Positions 7,714 to 15,160 of a stretch of DNA of 46,445 nucleotides are shown one piece after another. Under the pieces are notes generated by a model. That model saw nothing but the letters and a program-made list of their open reading frames with translations, was not told where the DNA came from and ran no database searches. Each line of letters opens with the position of its first letter. The stretch's first letter is position 1. Position numbers and translations under genes: made by a program. This stretch comes from JBKECY01 sp047975025 (GTDB taxonomy: Bacteria > Bacillota > Clostridia > Lachnospirales > Lachnospiraceae): the NCBI GenBank assembly GCA_047975025.1, contig JBKECY010000048.1:1-46445 (forward strand). Reading direction: 5' to 3'.

Positions 7714-8564
7714 TGGGAGAACAAGTATTTCAGACATATGAGACAGCCTGGTGCCCCGGCTGCGGGAATTTCAGTATCTTGAACTGCCTCAAAGGTGCGC
7801 TGGAAGAGCTGGGCAAAGATCCACACGAAGTGCTGATGGTGGCAGGGATCGGGCAGGCGGCGAAAACTCCGCAATATATAAGTGCGAACAGCTATTGCGG
7901 CTTGCATGGGCGTGCGCTGCCTCCTGCGATTGCAGCTAAAATTGTCAACCCTAAGCTGACTGTGATTATTGACAGCGGTGATGGCGACAGCTATGGAGAG
8001 GGCGGAAATCACTTTATTCATACTATACGGCGCAATGTAGATATCGCACATTTTGTTCATGATAATCAGATTTATGGACTGACAAAAGGGCAGGCATCGC
8101 CGACCTCATCGGAGGGCGCTGTCACAGAAGTTCAGACAGAAGGGAATCAGAATATTCCATTTAACCCGGTGCTGATGGCACTCGCTGCAGGAGCGGGATT
8201 CGTGGCACGTAGCTTCAGCGGGAAGCCGGAACATTTAAAAGAAATGATGAAACGGGCAATTGAATTCAAGGGGTATGCAATGATCGATATACTCCAGCCT
8301 TGTGTCAGCTTTAACAAAGTCAACACGTATCAGTGGTATCAGAAACGAATCTACGAGCTGCTGGCTGCATATGATTCATCTGACCGCATGCAGGCAATGG
8401 GAAAAGCCATGGAATTCGGTGAGCAGATACCAATCGGAGTCCTGTATGAGAAGGAAGAGCCCACCTATCATGAAAAGCACAAGGCATTATTGAACGGGCA
8501 GATACTTGCCGGCCGTCAAAATGACCCTGTGCTTCTCGAAAAGTTTATGCAGGAAATGGTATAG
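7713..8564 (+). CDS. 2-oxoacid:ferredoxin oxidoreductase beta subunit (TPP-binding)
   Basis: This 283-residue subunit carries the thiamine pyrophosphate site. WCPGCGNF near the N-terminus provides Cys14 and Cys17, and GDGDSYGEGGNH (about 89-100) with the following Asn-rich turn DNQIYGLTKGQASPTS is the Mg-TPP motif. It pairs with the preceding gamma/alpha subunit as a KorAB-type two-gene enzyme. ATG 7713 overlaps the upstream TGA and has GGAGG (7701-7705) seven nt before it; a GTG at 7710 is less well placed. No separate ferredoxin-like delta subunit is adjacent. The 2-oxoacid (2-oxoglutarate, pyruvate or an aryl pyruvate) cannot be told from sequence alone. It ends with TAG, showing UAG acts as stop here. 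Confidence 0.93.
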   Translation: MGEQVFQTYETAWCPGCGNFSILNCLKGALEELGKDPHEVLMVAGIGQAAKTPQYISANSYCGLHGRALPPAIAAKIVNPKLTVIIDSGDGDSYGEGGNHFIHTIRRNVDIAHFVHDNQIYGLTKGQASPTSSEGAVTEVQTEGNQNIPFNPVLMALAAGAGFVARSFSGKPEHLKEMMKRAIEFKGYAMIDILQPCVSFNKVNTYQWYQKRIYELLAAYDSSDRMQAMGKAMEFGEQIPIGVLYEKEEPTYHEKHKALLNGQILAGRQNDPVLLEKFMQEMV

Positions 8565-8580
8565 CCAGATATCGGGCTGA

Positions 8581-9195
8581 CTAGTGACTGGCCTCGTAAT
8601 TTTGAGCTACAATATTCCAGTCTATAACGTTAAAAAATGCTTTGATGTAGTCAACACGCAGATTCTTATATTTTAGATAATAGGCGTGTTCCCATACATC
8701 AATCCCCAGGATGGGGCGCCACACGCCTTCGGTCTCAAGCAAAGGATTGTCTTGGTTGGGACTAGAAGATACTTTGAGCGCTCCATCTTTGTCTGTGGAA
8801 AGCCATGCCCATCCTGAACCGAATTGACCGGCAGCCGCGCGGCTGATCTCCTCCTTGAACTCGGTAAATCCGGCGAATGTCTGCTTGATTTTTTCGGCCA
8901 GGTCACCGGTCGGTTCACCGCCGCCATTGGGAGAGAGATGACCGAAATAGAGGTTATGGTTGTAAAATCCGCCCCCGTTATTTCGAATCGGTGTCTTGAA
9001 TTCCTCCGGCAGTTTGCTCCATTGTATGAGGAGCTCTTCAATGGAAGCTGCAGAATATCCTGCGTTTTCTGCGGCGGCATTTAAGTTCTGGGTATAGGTG
9101 GCATGGTGTTTTGTATAATGCGTCTGCATGGTAAGCGTGTCAATGTGTGGTTCCAAAGCGTCAAAACTATAAGGTAATTTAATTTGTTCAAACAT
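8581..9195 (-). CDS. sodA: Superoxide dismutase, Fe/Mn family
   Basis: This 204-residue enzyme converts superoxide to oxygen and peroxide. The four metal ligands are present: His26 (THYTKHH), His80 (GGGFYNHNLYF), Asp166 and His170 (DVWEHAYYLKY). The SSPNQDNPLL segment (Gln148) has the MnSOD-type glutamine position, so manganese or cambialistic use is more likely than strict iron use. I chose ATG 9195 because AGGAGG (9201-9206) sits directly upstream and homologues begin MFEQIKLPYS; an ATG eight codons earlier lacks this. It has a strong promoter with an inverted repeat downstream. A SOD is unusual, though not unknown, beside otherwise anaerobic metabolism. Confidence 0.96.
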   Translation of the reverse strand: MFEQIKLPYSFDALEPHIDTLTMQTHYTKHHATYTQNLNAAAENAGYSAASIEELLIQWSKLPEEFKTPIRNNGGGFYNHNLYFGHLSPNGGGEPTGDLAEKIKQTFAGFTEFKEEISRAAAGQFGSGWAWLSTDKDGALKVSSSPNQDNPLLETEGVWRPILGIDVWEHAYYLKYKNLRVDYIKAFFNVIDWNIVAQNYEASH

Positions 9196-9222
9196 ACGAT
9201 TCCTCCTAATTCCGTGCAAAAG

Positions 9223-9238
9223 GTTAGCTAACGCTAAC
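9223..9238. promoter_or_regulatory. Inverted repeat in the sod leader, possible operator
   Basis: GTTAGC-TAAC-GCTAAC contains 6-bp arms and an embedded 10-bp palindrome GTTAGCTAAC. It lies between the sod -10 (9252-9257) and its start codon, near the expected transcription start, where a repressor could act. It does not match the PerR or Fur consensus. Confidence 0.45.
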
Positions 9239-9251
9239 TGGTTGTTAAAAC

Positions 9252-9281
9252 ATTATACGCTTTTGGTTCAGATAATGTCAA
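9252..9281 (-). promoter_or_regulatory. Sigma-A promoter of the superoxide dismutase gene
   Basis: On the minus strand a perfect TTGACA (9276-9281) and a perfect TATAAT (9252-9257) are separated by 18 nt. The leader to the ATG at 9195 is about 50 nt. Confidence 0.8.
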
Positions 9282-9386
9282 TTGAATATTATAGGATATA
9301 CAGTAGTTGAGAAGTTTTGCGTGGTTTTCTAGTGTCATTTTATACCGCCGGGGGTGCAATATATGACAGAAATCCTGTTTCGTTTA

Positions 9387-9395
9387 TGCTATAAT
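9387..9395 (+). promoter_or_regulatory. Extended -10 promoter of the Mga-like regulator
   Basis: TGCTATAAT lies 30 nt upstream of the ATG at 9426. No good -35 is seen, which suits an extended -10 promoter. Confidence 0.55.
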
Positions 9396-9425
9396 CTTTT
9401 ATAGAAACGGAAAATGGGGTAAGAT

Positions 9426-10781
9426 ATGCTTGACAGTACATCGAAACGAAGACTTAAACTGTTGGAAATTCTGAATGAACATAAGGAATGGATGACAATA
9501 CGGGAACTTTCTTATAAAATCGGGTGTTCAGAGCGAATCATAAGCATAGATATACAATACTGCAATAGTGTGTTAAAGATTTCTAAGATCAGAACCTCGC
9601 AAAATGGAGCAAGATACAGCGCACCTCAGTGTCTGGGAATGAAGGGCATCTATCAGTTGATGATGGGAGAAAGCAATTCTTTCAAATTGCTGGAACGCAT
9701 ATTTTTTGACGAGAACCTTCTAATCAGTGACCTGGAGTCAGAGCTGTATATCAGTGTGTCCGCAGTGTACAGACTTGTCAAAAGCATCAACTCTTTTTTG
9801 TTTCCGTACGGCATCAAGCTGCTGATGAACCCGCTGCGGGTCACCGGGGAAGAATGGAAGATACGTTACTTCTATGCACTATATTTTACGGAACGTTACG
9901 ATGCACTTGGGTGGCCGTTCGAAGATGACAGCAGGAACGTGGACAAGCTGGTCGAAAAACAGCTCAAGGAGAGTGAGACGCCATTCAACGCAGCCCGCTA
10001 TTATACCTGCAGATTATGGACCGCCATTGCGCTGCACAGAGAGCGCAAGGGACACTACATGAGAGGTACGGTACTCGATGCATTTTGGGGTCCGAACTAC
10101 ATTGACTCGCCGGACAGCCTGCATGCGTTATTAAAGGAAAATCCTCAAATGAGGCGGCTGGCAGATAAAATCAATGAGATTCTTCAGGAAATATCCGACT
10201 CGTTTTCAATAGAATTAGCTGAGAGGGAAAAGTGCCTGATTGAGCTTTTGAATACGGTGAACCATATAAAAGAAGTGTATCCGGCTCCGGATTATATCTT
10301 ATATGACAACAAGAAATTTTTTATGGATATTATTCGACCGTTGAACCTGAAGCATTATGACATGCTGTATCATGCAGCCAGACAGATCGTCATCACCGCC
10401 GAACTGCCGGAGGAAGAAGGGCTGATATCCCAGATTATCTACGCATTGCTTATGAATTGGAAAGGGATCATCAGTGGATTATACAGCAAAAAGCCCAAGG
10501 TGGAAATTCTGGTGACCAGCACTCATGGTTTTCAGAACGACAAAATAATAGCTGATATATTAGACACATACTTTACAAATAAAATAAATGTTAGTATCTA
10601 TGATCAGCCAGCGATTCGAGCAGAAGAACTTCGCAAAAAGAAGTTCGATATTCTATTAACAGATTTTCCCTGTGAAATTTGCAGTGACAGAATCTGTATC
10701 TGTATTAATAACATCCCATCAAAAACAGACCTTATCATGATCAAAGAAGCGATTGACGAGATTTTCGCCCAGAAAGAATAA
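9426..10781 (+). CDS. Mga/PRD-type helix-turn-helix transcriptional regulator
   Basis: This 451-residue protein has an N-terminal winged HTH (about 9-60, MTIRELSYKIGCSERIISIDI), a second Mga-type HTH (about 100-135, LISDLESELYISVSAVYRLV), a long helical region that looks like PTS-regulation domains (about 170-355), and a C-terminal EIIB-like segment (about 355-445, VEILVTSTHGFQNDKIIADIL). The layout is that of Mga, AtxA and related PRD regulators, which respond to phosphorylation by sugar PTS proteins. No PTS gene is nearby, so its target is unclear. It could act on its divergent neighbour sod, but nothing in the sequence proves this. ATG 9426 is preceded by a weak GGGGTAAG. Confidence 0.8.
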   Translation: MLDSTSKRRLKLLEILNEHKEWMTIRELSYKIGCSERIISIDIQYCNSVLKISKIRTSQNGARYSAPQCLGMKGIYQLMMGESNSFKLLERIFFDENLLISDLESELYISVSAVYRLVKSINSFLFPYGIKLLMNPLRVTGEEWKIRYFYALYFTERYDALGWPFEDDSRNVDKLVEKQLKESETPFNAARYYTCRLWTAIALHRERKGHYMRGTVLDAFWGPNYIDSPDSLHALLKENPQMRRLADKINEILQEISDSFSIELAEREKCLIELLNTVNHIKEVYPAPDYILYDNKKFFMDIIRPLNLKHYDMLYHAARQIVITAELPEEEGLISQIIYALLMNWKGIISGLYSKKPKVEILVTSTHGFQNDKIIADILDTYFTNKINVSIYDQPAIRAEELRKKKFDILLTDFPCEICSDRICICINNIPSKTDLIMIKEAIDEIFAQKE

Positions 10782-10786
10782 GTCCC

Positions 10787-10999
10787 CTACTGAAATGGAA
10801 ATGTACTGCAGCACAGAGGACACAGGCGAAAATCCTCGTTGCTATGTTTGGCACGGGCAGCCTCAAGTGCGTCTTTGGGAGAATCATAGAGTCCCCAAAA
10901 TTCCCGTTGTGAGATATCCGGCAGCAGTGTGCAGGTATCCACATGTATTAATCCTGTATGTTTGATTGTAGAATCTCTTCCTATATAGTGCTTCTTCAT
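10787..10999 (-). CDS. Small Cys-rich hypothetical protein (CPxCC)
   Basis: This 70-residue protein is not a family I can name. Cys23 with nearby His14 and His19, and a C-terminal CPLCC (Cys60, Cys63, Cys64), suggest a small metal or redox site. Coding is supported by GGGAG about 7 nt upstream of the ATG (minus strand), by a TATAAT hexamer (11036-11041), and by an inverted repeat upstream. It is convergent with the Mga-like regulator, 5 nt apart. The repeated Ala/Glu helix (KDALEAARAKHSNEDF) before the Cys cluster is typical of a compact folded domain. Confidence 0.62.
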   Translation of the reverse strand: MKKHYIGRDSTIKHTGLIHVDTCTLLPDISQREFWGLYDSPKDALEAARAKHSNEDFRLCPLCCSTFPFQ

Positions 11000-11035
11000 A
11001 CGTGCTCCCTACATACTTGTTCCACAGTTAATTTC

Positions 11036-11079
11036 ATTATAGAAGAAAAATATGCATAAATCTTGTCAATTTATGCATA
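11036..11079 (-). promoter_or_regulatory. Promoter with overlapping inverted repeat for the small Cys-rich protein
   Basis: On the minus strand there is TATAAT (11036-11041). Upstream lie two 10-bp arms, TATGCATAAA (11051-11060) and TTTATGCATA (11070-11079), separated by 9 nt. Each arm contains the palindrome TATGCATA. A TTGACA (11064-11069) lies in the centre, 22 bp from the -10, too far to be an ordinary -35. The arrangement looks like an operator over the polymerase site. Confidence 0.5.
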
Positions 11080-11104
11080 TATGAATGTAAAAAGTGAAAA
11101 AATG

Positions 11105-11256
11105 AAAAAAGAGTCCGTACCAAACGGGCTCTCTTAGGGAAGGTTAAAACAACCATTGCTGTTTCCGAGACAAGGACAGGGATGCCTTGCAAGGGAAAAC
11201 CCGTACATTTCTGTACGGGCTGAGTGAAAAACTTATGGGTCGATAAGTGATTCAAC
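11105..11256 (-). ncRNA. Candidate structured small RNA on the minus strand
   Basis: An extended -10 (TGTTATAAT, minus strand, 11263-11271) would start a transcript near 11256. It would fold into several hairpins: ACUUAU/AUAAGU followed by UUUUU, CCCGUACA-GAAA-UGUACGGG (11200-11219) followed by UUUU, and GCAAGG/CCUUGU. It ends in a GC-rich hairpin (11111-11134) followed by TTTTTT (11105-11110), a plausible intrinsic terminator. The length of about 150 nt and the lack of an open frame suit a small RNA. I could not match it to a named family; 6S RNA is possible by size only. Confidence 0.45.
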
Positions 11257-11365
11257 ATGATTATTATAACAGATTTCCTGGAAAAATCTAATGCTAAAAT
11301 TACACATACGTACGCAAAAAACGATTCTGGGAATGGGGAGCCGCCTCTATGGAAGTAAAATGGGA

Positions 11366-11394
11366 TTGCAAATTCTGTTGCGGACAAGTATAAT
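11366..11394 (+). promoter_or_regulatory. Sigma-A promoter of rho
   Basis: TTGCAA (11366-11371), a 17-nt spacer and TATAAT (11389-11394) lie about 140 nt upstream of the rho start. The leader of roughly 130 nt leaves room for the autoregulation by premature termination known for rho in other bacteria; no specific structure was identified. Confidence 0.72.
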
Positions 11395-11533
11395 GAGAAG
11401 AATTAATAGGTATAGTTACAATTCGGCAGTATTCTTACAAGTATATCGGAAAGTCAAATGTTTCATAATCTGACCGTATGTACTTCATGAATTTCCAAAT
11501 TTCCCCAAATGTTCTTAACTAGTAGAGGTGAAT

Positions 11534-12904
11534 ATGAGAGAAAAGTATCAATCGCTGTCCCTGGCTGCTTTGCGGGATCTCGCCAAAGCAAGAGGGCTAA
11601 AAGGTATTTCGACACTTAAAAAGGCAGAACTGATCGAAGCCATGCTGGAGGCAGACGAAAGAGATAAAAGCAGTAAAATACAGGCAGAGAAAGAACCGGA
11701 AAAAGTGTCGGTAAAAGAGCCCGTACATGAGTCCGCCAAAGAGCCTAGAGAGAGCAGAGGCAGCGTCCAGCAGCTTGACAGCGGAGAGAAAGCCAATGGG
11801 ATTCTGGAAGTCATGCAGGACGGCTATGGATTCATCCGCTGTGAGAACTTTCTCCCGGGGGAGAATGATATCTATGTATCCCCCTCCCAGATTCGCAGAT
11901 TTAATTTAAAGACAGGGGACGTACTGCAGGGCAACGTACGTACCAAGACACAAAATGAAAAATTCGGTGCGCTTTTATACGTTTCTTCTATTAATGGACT
12001 CAATCCGAACGAGGCCAGAAACAGATATAATTTTGAAGAAATGACCCCCATATTCCCGAATGAAAGACTTGTTCTCGAGAGAACGCCCGGGACTATGGCG
12101 ATGCGTATTGTGGATCTGATCAGTCCGATCGGCAAAGGACAGCGTGGGATGATCGTATCTCCGCCAAAAGCAGGTAAAACTACTTTATTAAAAGATGTGG
12201 CAAAATCACTGCTTAAGGCAAATAGTGAATTGCATCTGATGATTCTTCTGATCGATGAACGCCCGGAAGAAGTGACTGATATTAAGGAAGCTATCAGGGG
12301 CAAGAACGTTGAAGTAATCTATTCTACGTTCGATGAATTGCCGGATCGCCATAAGCGCGTCTCTGAGATGGTGATTGAGAGGGCCAAGCGGCTGGTGGAA
12401 AGTAAAAAGGATGTGGTCATACTGCTTGACAGTATCACACGTCTGGCGCGAGCCTATAACCTGACGGTGCCGCCAAGCGGCCGGACACTCTCCGGCGGTC
12501 TTGATCCGGCAGCACTGCATATGCCGAAGCGGTTCTTCGGGGCAGCCCGTAATATGCGTGAAGGCGGAAGCCTCACTATCCTGGCGACAGCCCTTGTGGA
12601 CACAGGCAGTAAGATGGATGATGTGGTCTACGAAGAATTCAAGGGAACCGGCAATATGGAGCTCGTGCTTGACAGAAAACTGCAGGAGCGCAGGGTATTC
12701 CCCGCAATCGACATTGCCAAATCAGGTACCAGACGAGAAGATCTGCTGTTTACCAAAGAAGAAAGAGATGCGGTCTATATCATGCGTAAAGCCTTGAATG
12801 GTAAGCGTACAGAGGATGCGGCGGAACACATTCTGCGTATGTTCTCCACGACAAAGACCAATGAAGAATTCATCAAAAAAATTAAATTTGAAAAATTAGT
12901 TTAA
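11534..12904 (+). CDS. rho: Transcription termination factor Rho
   Basis: This 456-residue hexameric RNA helicase ends transcripts by translocating on nascent RNA. It has an N-terminal Rho_N/SAP-like helix-extended-loop domain (SLAALRDLAKARGLKGIS), a Lys/Glu-rich linker (about 40-80), the primary RNA-binding OB fold (NGILEVMQDGYGFIR, DIYVSPSQIRRF), Walker A SPPKAGKTT (about 208-216), Walker B LLIDERPEEVTDI, and the secondary RNA site and R-loop in SGRTLSGGLD and GTRREDLL. ATG 11534 is preferred over GTG 11528 because AGAGG lies 5 nt upstream. It is followed by rpmE, a common Firmicute order. Confidence 0.98.
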   Translation: MREKYQSLSLAALRDLAKARGLKGISTLKKAELIEAMLEADERDKSSKIQAEKEPEKVSVKEPVHESAKEPRESRGSVQQLDSGEKANGILEVMQDGYGFIRCENFLPGENDIYVSPSQIRRFNLKTGDVLQGNVRTKTQNEKFGALLYVSSINGLNPNEARNRYNFEEMTPIFPNERLVLERTPGTMAMRIVDLISPIGKGQRGMIVSPPKAGKTTLLKDVAKSLLKANSELHLMILLIDERPEEVTDIKEAIRGKNVEVIYSTFDELPDRHKRVSEMVIERAKRLVESKKDVVILLDSITRLARAYNLTVPPSGRTLSGGLDPAALHMPKRFFGAARNMREGGSLTILATALVDTGSKMDDVVYEEFKGTGNMELVLDRKLQERRVFPAIDIAKSGTRREDLLFTKEERDAVYIMRKALNGKRTEDAAEHILRMFSTTKTNEEFIKKIKFEKLV

Positions 12905-12907
12905 TGT

Positions 12908-12936
12908 TTGCAATTCATTTGGAAATATGATACAAT
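12908..12936 (+). promoter_or_regulatory. Promoter of rpmE between rho and L31
   Basis: TTGCAA (12908-12913), a 17-nt spacer and TACAAT (12931-12936) with an upstream TG lie immediately after the rho stop. L31 can therefore be transcribed independently of rho. Confidence 0.65.
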
Positions 12937-12954
12937 CAATAAGCTGTTTGGAAA

Positions 12955-12984
12955 TTAATAGCACTTTTTTGGTTGCTATATTAA
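12955..12984 (+). promoter_or_regulatory. Stem-loop in the rpmE leader, candidate L31 autoregulatory element
   Basis: TTAATAGCA (12955-12963) can pair with TGCTATATTAA (12974-12984) with a 2-nt bulge. It lies between the rpmE promoter and its start codon. L31 leaders with regulatory structure are known in Firmicutes; whether this one matches that consensus was not checked. Confidence 0.35.
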
Positions 12985-13020
12985 GATAAATAGTTAGAAA
13001 AGTTAGAAGAGGTGAGAATA

Positions 13021-13230
13021 ATGAGAGAAGCAATCCAACCAGATTACTACCAGGCTGCCGTTACCTGCAACTGCGGAAATTCATTTGTAACAGGTTCTAC
13101 GAAGAAGGAAATTCACGTGGAGATCTGCTCCAAGTGCCATCCATTCTACACAGGACAGCAGAAGGCTGCACAGGCCAGAGGTCGTATTGATAAGTTTAAT
13201 AAGAAATATGGCGTTAATACGCAGGCGTAA
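13021..13230 (+). CDS. rpmE: 50S ribosomal protein L31, zinc-binding form
   Basis: This 69-residue protein begins MREAIQPDYY and carries the four-Cys zinc ribbon of the C+ form (Cys16, Cys18, Cys36, Cys39; CNCGN and CSKCH). It contributes to the bridge between ribosomal subunits. ATG 13021 is used because homologues start M(K/R)xxIHP; AGAGGTGAG lies 5-10 nt upstream, and an in-frame GTG at 13012 overlaps that site. It ends before an inverted repeat and heads a run of genes linked to translation. Confidence 0.97.
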   Translation: MREAIQPDYYQAAVTCNCGNSFVTGSTKKEIHVEICSKCHPFYTGQQKAAQARGRIDKFNKKYGVNTQA

Positions 13231-13252
13231 TTTTAAATTAAATGACAAGAAA

Positions 13253-13285
13253 AACAGGCTGAGGTTATTCAAATCTCAGCCTGTT
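13253..13285 (+). terminator. Stem-loop after rpmE, probable partial terminator
   Basis: AACAGGCTGAG (13253-13263) and CTCAGCCTGTT (13275-13285) form an 11-bp stem with an 11-nt loop. Only a weak T-tract (CTTAC) follows, and the next start codon is 20 nt away, so it may partly uncouple rpmE from the downstream genes rather than stop all transcription. Confidence 0.55.
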
Positions 13286-13305
13286 CTTACAATGGAGAGA
13301 AGTAT

Positions 13306-14313
13306 ATGAAGCCATCCAATATTGGCGGACAGGCAGTTATGGAAGGAATCATGATGCGTCATGGGGATAAGTATTCCATTGCAGTCCGTAAGCCGGATCA
13401 GGAAATCGAAGTAAAAGTTGAGGATTATAAAAACACGCTGGGTGCAAGTGCCTGGACCAAATGGCCCATTCTGCGTGGTGTGGTGAATTTCATAGATTCC
13501 ATGGTGGTAGGTACAAAATGCCTGATGTATTCAGCCTCTTTTTTTGAAGAGGAGGAAGAGGAAGAAGCACCAAAACTCTCAGAAGAAGAGCAGAACAGGC
13601 TGGATGAGAAGAATGCCCGGCAGACCAAGATACTTATGTATGCTACGGTTGCTTTTTCAGTGGTCCTTTCAATCGCACTATTTATGATGCTGCCTTATTT
13701 TATTGCCAGTTTTCTGCGGCATGTGACCAGCTCGGAGACTGTCATAGCACTGGCAGAGGCGCTGGTTCGCATTCTGCTGTTTATAGGATATATGGTTCTG
13801 ATTTCAAAATTGAAGGATATACAGCGCGTCTTCATGTATCATGGAGCGGAACATAAGTGCATCAACTGTATAGAGAACGGGCATCAGCTGACGGTAGACA
13901 ATGTTATGAAAAGTTCCCGGCAGCACAAAAGATGCGGTACCAGCTTTTTACTGCTGGTCGTAGTCATCAGTGTGATTTTCTTTTTGTTCATACGTGTGCC
14001 GCAGCCTTGGCTGCGCATTGTGGTGCGCCTGCTTCTGGTACCGGTCATTGCGGGGATTTCGTATGAATTCATACGTCTGGCCGGACGCAGTGAGAATAAA
14101 ATCGTTGAATTTATCAGCAGACCGGGTCTGGCACTTCAAAAGCTTACGACCAGAGAGCCGGAACCGGATATGGTCGAGGTCGCGATCAAGTCTGTCGAGG
14201 CGGTATTTGACTGGCGAGCTTATCTGGAGAGAGAGTTTGGCGTACCGACAGAAGGAGCATCTGCTGCCGAAGGCGGGACGATGCAATCTGCGGCGGAAGA
14301 GACACCGGCATGA
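13306..14313 (+). CDS. DUF1385 membrane protein (YqhQ-like)
   Basis: This 335-residue protein is the DUF1385 family, of unknown biochemical role. It starts with the typical NIGGQAVMEGIMMRHGDKYSIAVRKP, has an acidic loop (EEEEEEEAPKLSEEEQ, about 84-100), two or more hydrophobic segments (about 108-128, 143-165, 205-225, 230-250), and the family motif YHGAEHKCINCIENG (about 182-196). The length matches the family. It is widely found between rpmE and prmC in Firmicutes, as here, and its stop overlaps the prmC start (ATGA), suggesting coupled translation. Confidence 0.93.
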   Translation: MKPSNIGGQAVMEGIMMRHGDKYSIAVRKPDQEIEVKVEDYKNTLGASAWTKWPILRGVVNFIDSMVVGTKCLMYSASFFEEEEEEEAPKLSEEEQNRLDEKNARQTKILMYATVAFSVVLSIALFMMLPYFIASFLRHVTSSETVIALAEALVRILLFIGYMVLISKLKDIQRVFMYHGAEHKCINCIENGHQLTVDNVMKSSRQHKRCGTSFLLLVVVISVIFFLFIRVPQPWLRIVVRLLLVPVIAGISYEFIRLAGRSENKIVEFISRPGLALQKLTTREPEPDMVEVAIKSVEAVFDWRAYLEREFGVPTEGASAAEGGTMQSAAEETPA

Positions 14314-15143
14314 GCACCTACCGCAGTCTATACGAAACAGGGAAAAAGCAGTTGGGTGACGCCGGAATCGATGCGCCCGAAACTGATGCGTGGTACTTGC
14401 TGGAGTTTGTGCTTCAGATTGACCGCACTTCCTATTATATGGCGCCCGAGACTGAGGTGACATCTGGTGAGCAGGAACGATATCTGGCACTGCTTTTGCA
14501 GCGCTCACAACATGTACCATTGCAGTATATTACAGGTATGGCACCTTTTATGGGGTATATGTTCCATGTGAATGAACATGTGTTGATTCCCAGATTTGAT
14601 ACGGAAATTCTGGTCGAAGAGGCGCTCAAGCGGCTTGCTCCGAAGATGCGTATACTGGATCTGTGTACCGGCTCCGGCTGCATTATCGTCAGTCTGGCAG
14701 CACAGAAGATACCGGTTACAGCGGTGGGCAGTGATATTTCTGCACAGGCCTTGGAAGTGGCAGTCAGGAACGCAGTCGCATTGTGTACACAGGTGGAGTT
14801 CGTCCAAGGGGATTTGTTTGAAGCGGTGCAAGGCTGCTTTGATCTGATCGTATCGAATCCGCCCTATATCCCTACGGCGGATATGCAGGGGTTACAGGCG
14901 GAAGTACAGCAGGAGCCGGCACTGGCACTTGACGGCAGTGCGGACGGCCTTTTCTTCTATCATAAGATTACAGCCAAGGCGGGTGACTATCTCAATCCGG
15001 GTGGCTGGCTGCTGTTTGAAATTGGCTATGACCAGGCTGAAGAGGTAGCGGCATTACTGCAAAAAAATGCATTTGATGCCATTGAAGTGGTCAAAGATTT
15101 AGCCGGACACGACAGGGTAGTACTTGGTCGCAAGGCAAAGTAA
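14310..15143 (+). CDS. prmC: Peptide chain release factor N5-glutamine methyltransferase
   Basis: PrmC methylates the Gln of the GGQ motif in release factors using S-adenosylmethionine. The 277-residue protein has the helical N-terminal domain (residues 1-75), the VLIPRFDTEILVE linker, the SAM motif LDLCTGSGCIIVSLA, and catalytic NPPY (183-186). It lies directly upstream of its substrate gene prfA, 17 nt apart, and overlaps DUF1385 by 4 nt. A homologous order is standard in Bacillota. Confidence 0.97.
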   Translation: MSTYRSLYETGKKQLGDAGIDAPETDAWYLLEFVLQIDRTSYYMAPETEVTSGEQERYLALLLQRSQHVPLQYITGMAPFMGYMFHVNEHVLIPRFDTEILVEEALKRLAPKMRILDLCTGSGCIIVSLAAQKIPVTAVGSDISAQALEVAVRNAVALCTQVEFVQGDLFEAVQGCFDLIVSNPPYIPTADMQGLQAEVQQEPALALDGSADGLFFYHKITAKAGDYLNPGGWLLFEIGYDQAEEVAALLQKNAFDAIEVVKDLAGHDRVVLGRKAK

Positions 15144-15160
15144 GAAGGAGATACCAGAAC

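Larger units (their letters stand above)
11000..11533. other. Non-coding interval between the small Cys-rich gene and rho
   Basis: This stretch of about 530 bases contains no convincing protein gene. It holds the promoter/operator of the small Cys-rich protein (11036-11079), a candidate minus-strand structured RNA (11105-11256), and the rho promoter and leader (11366-11533). Open frames across it are low-complexity antisense shadows. Confidence 0.7.

Noticed and set aside
11037..11387. 116-residue minus-strand open frame upstream of rho
   Set aside because: It runs through the hairpin-rich RNA candidate and both promoters, has no ribosome site and reads as low-complexity hydrophobic sequence.
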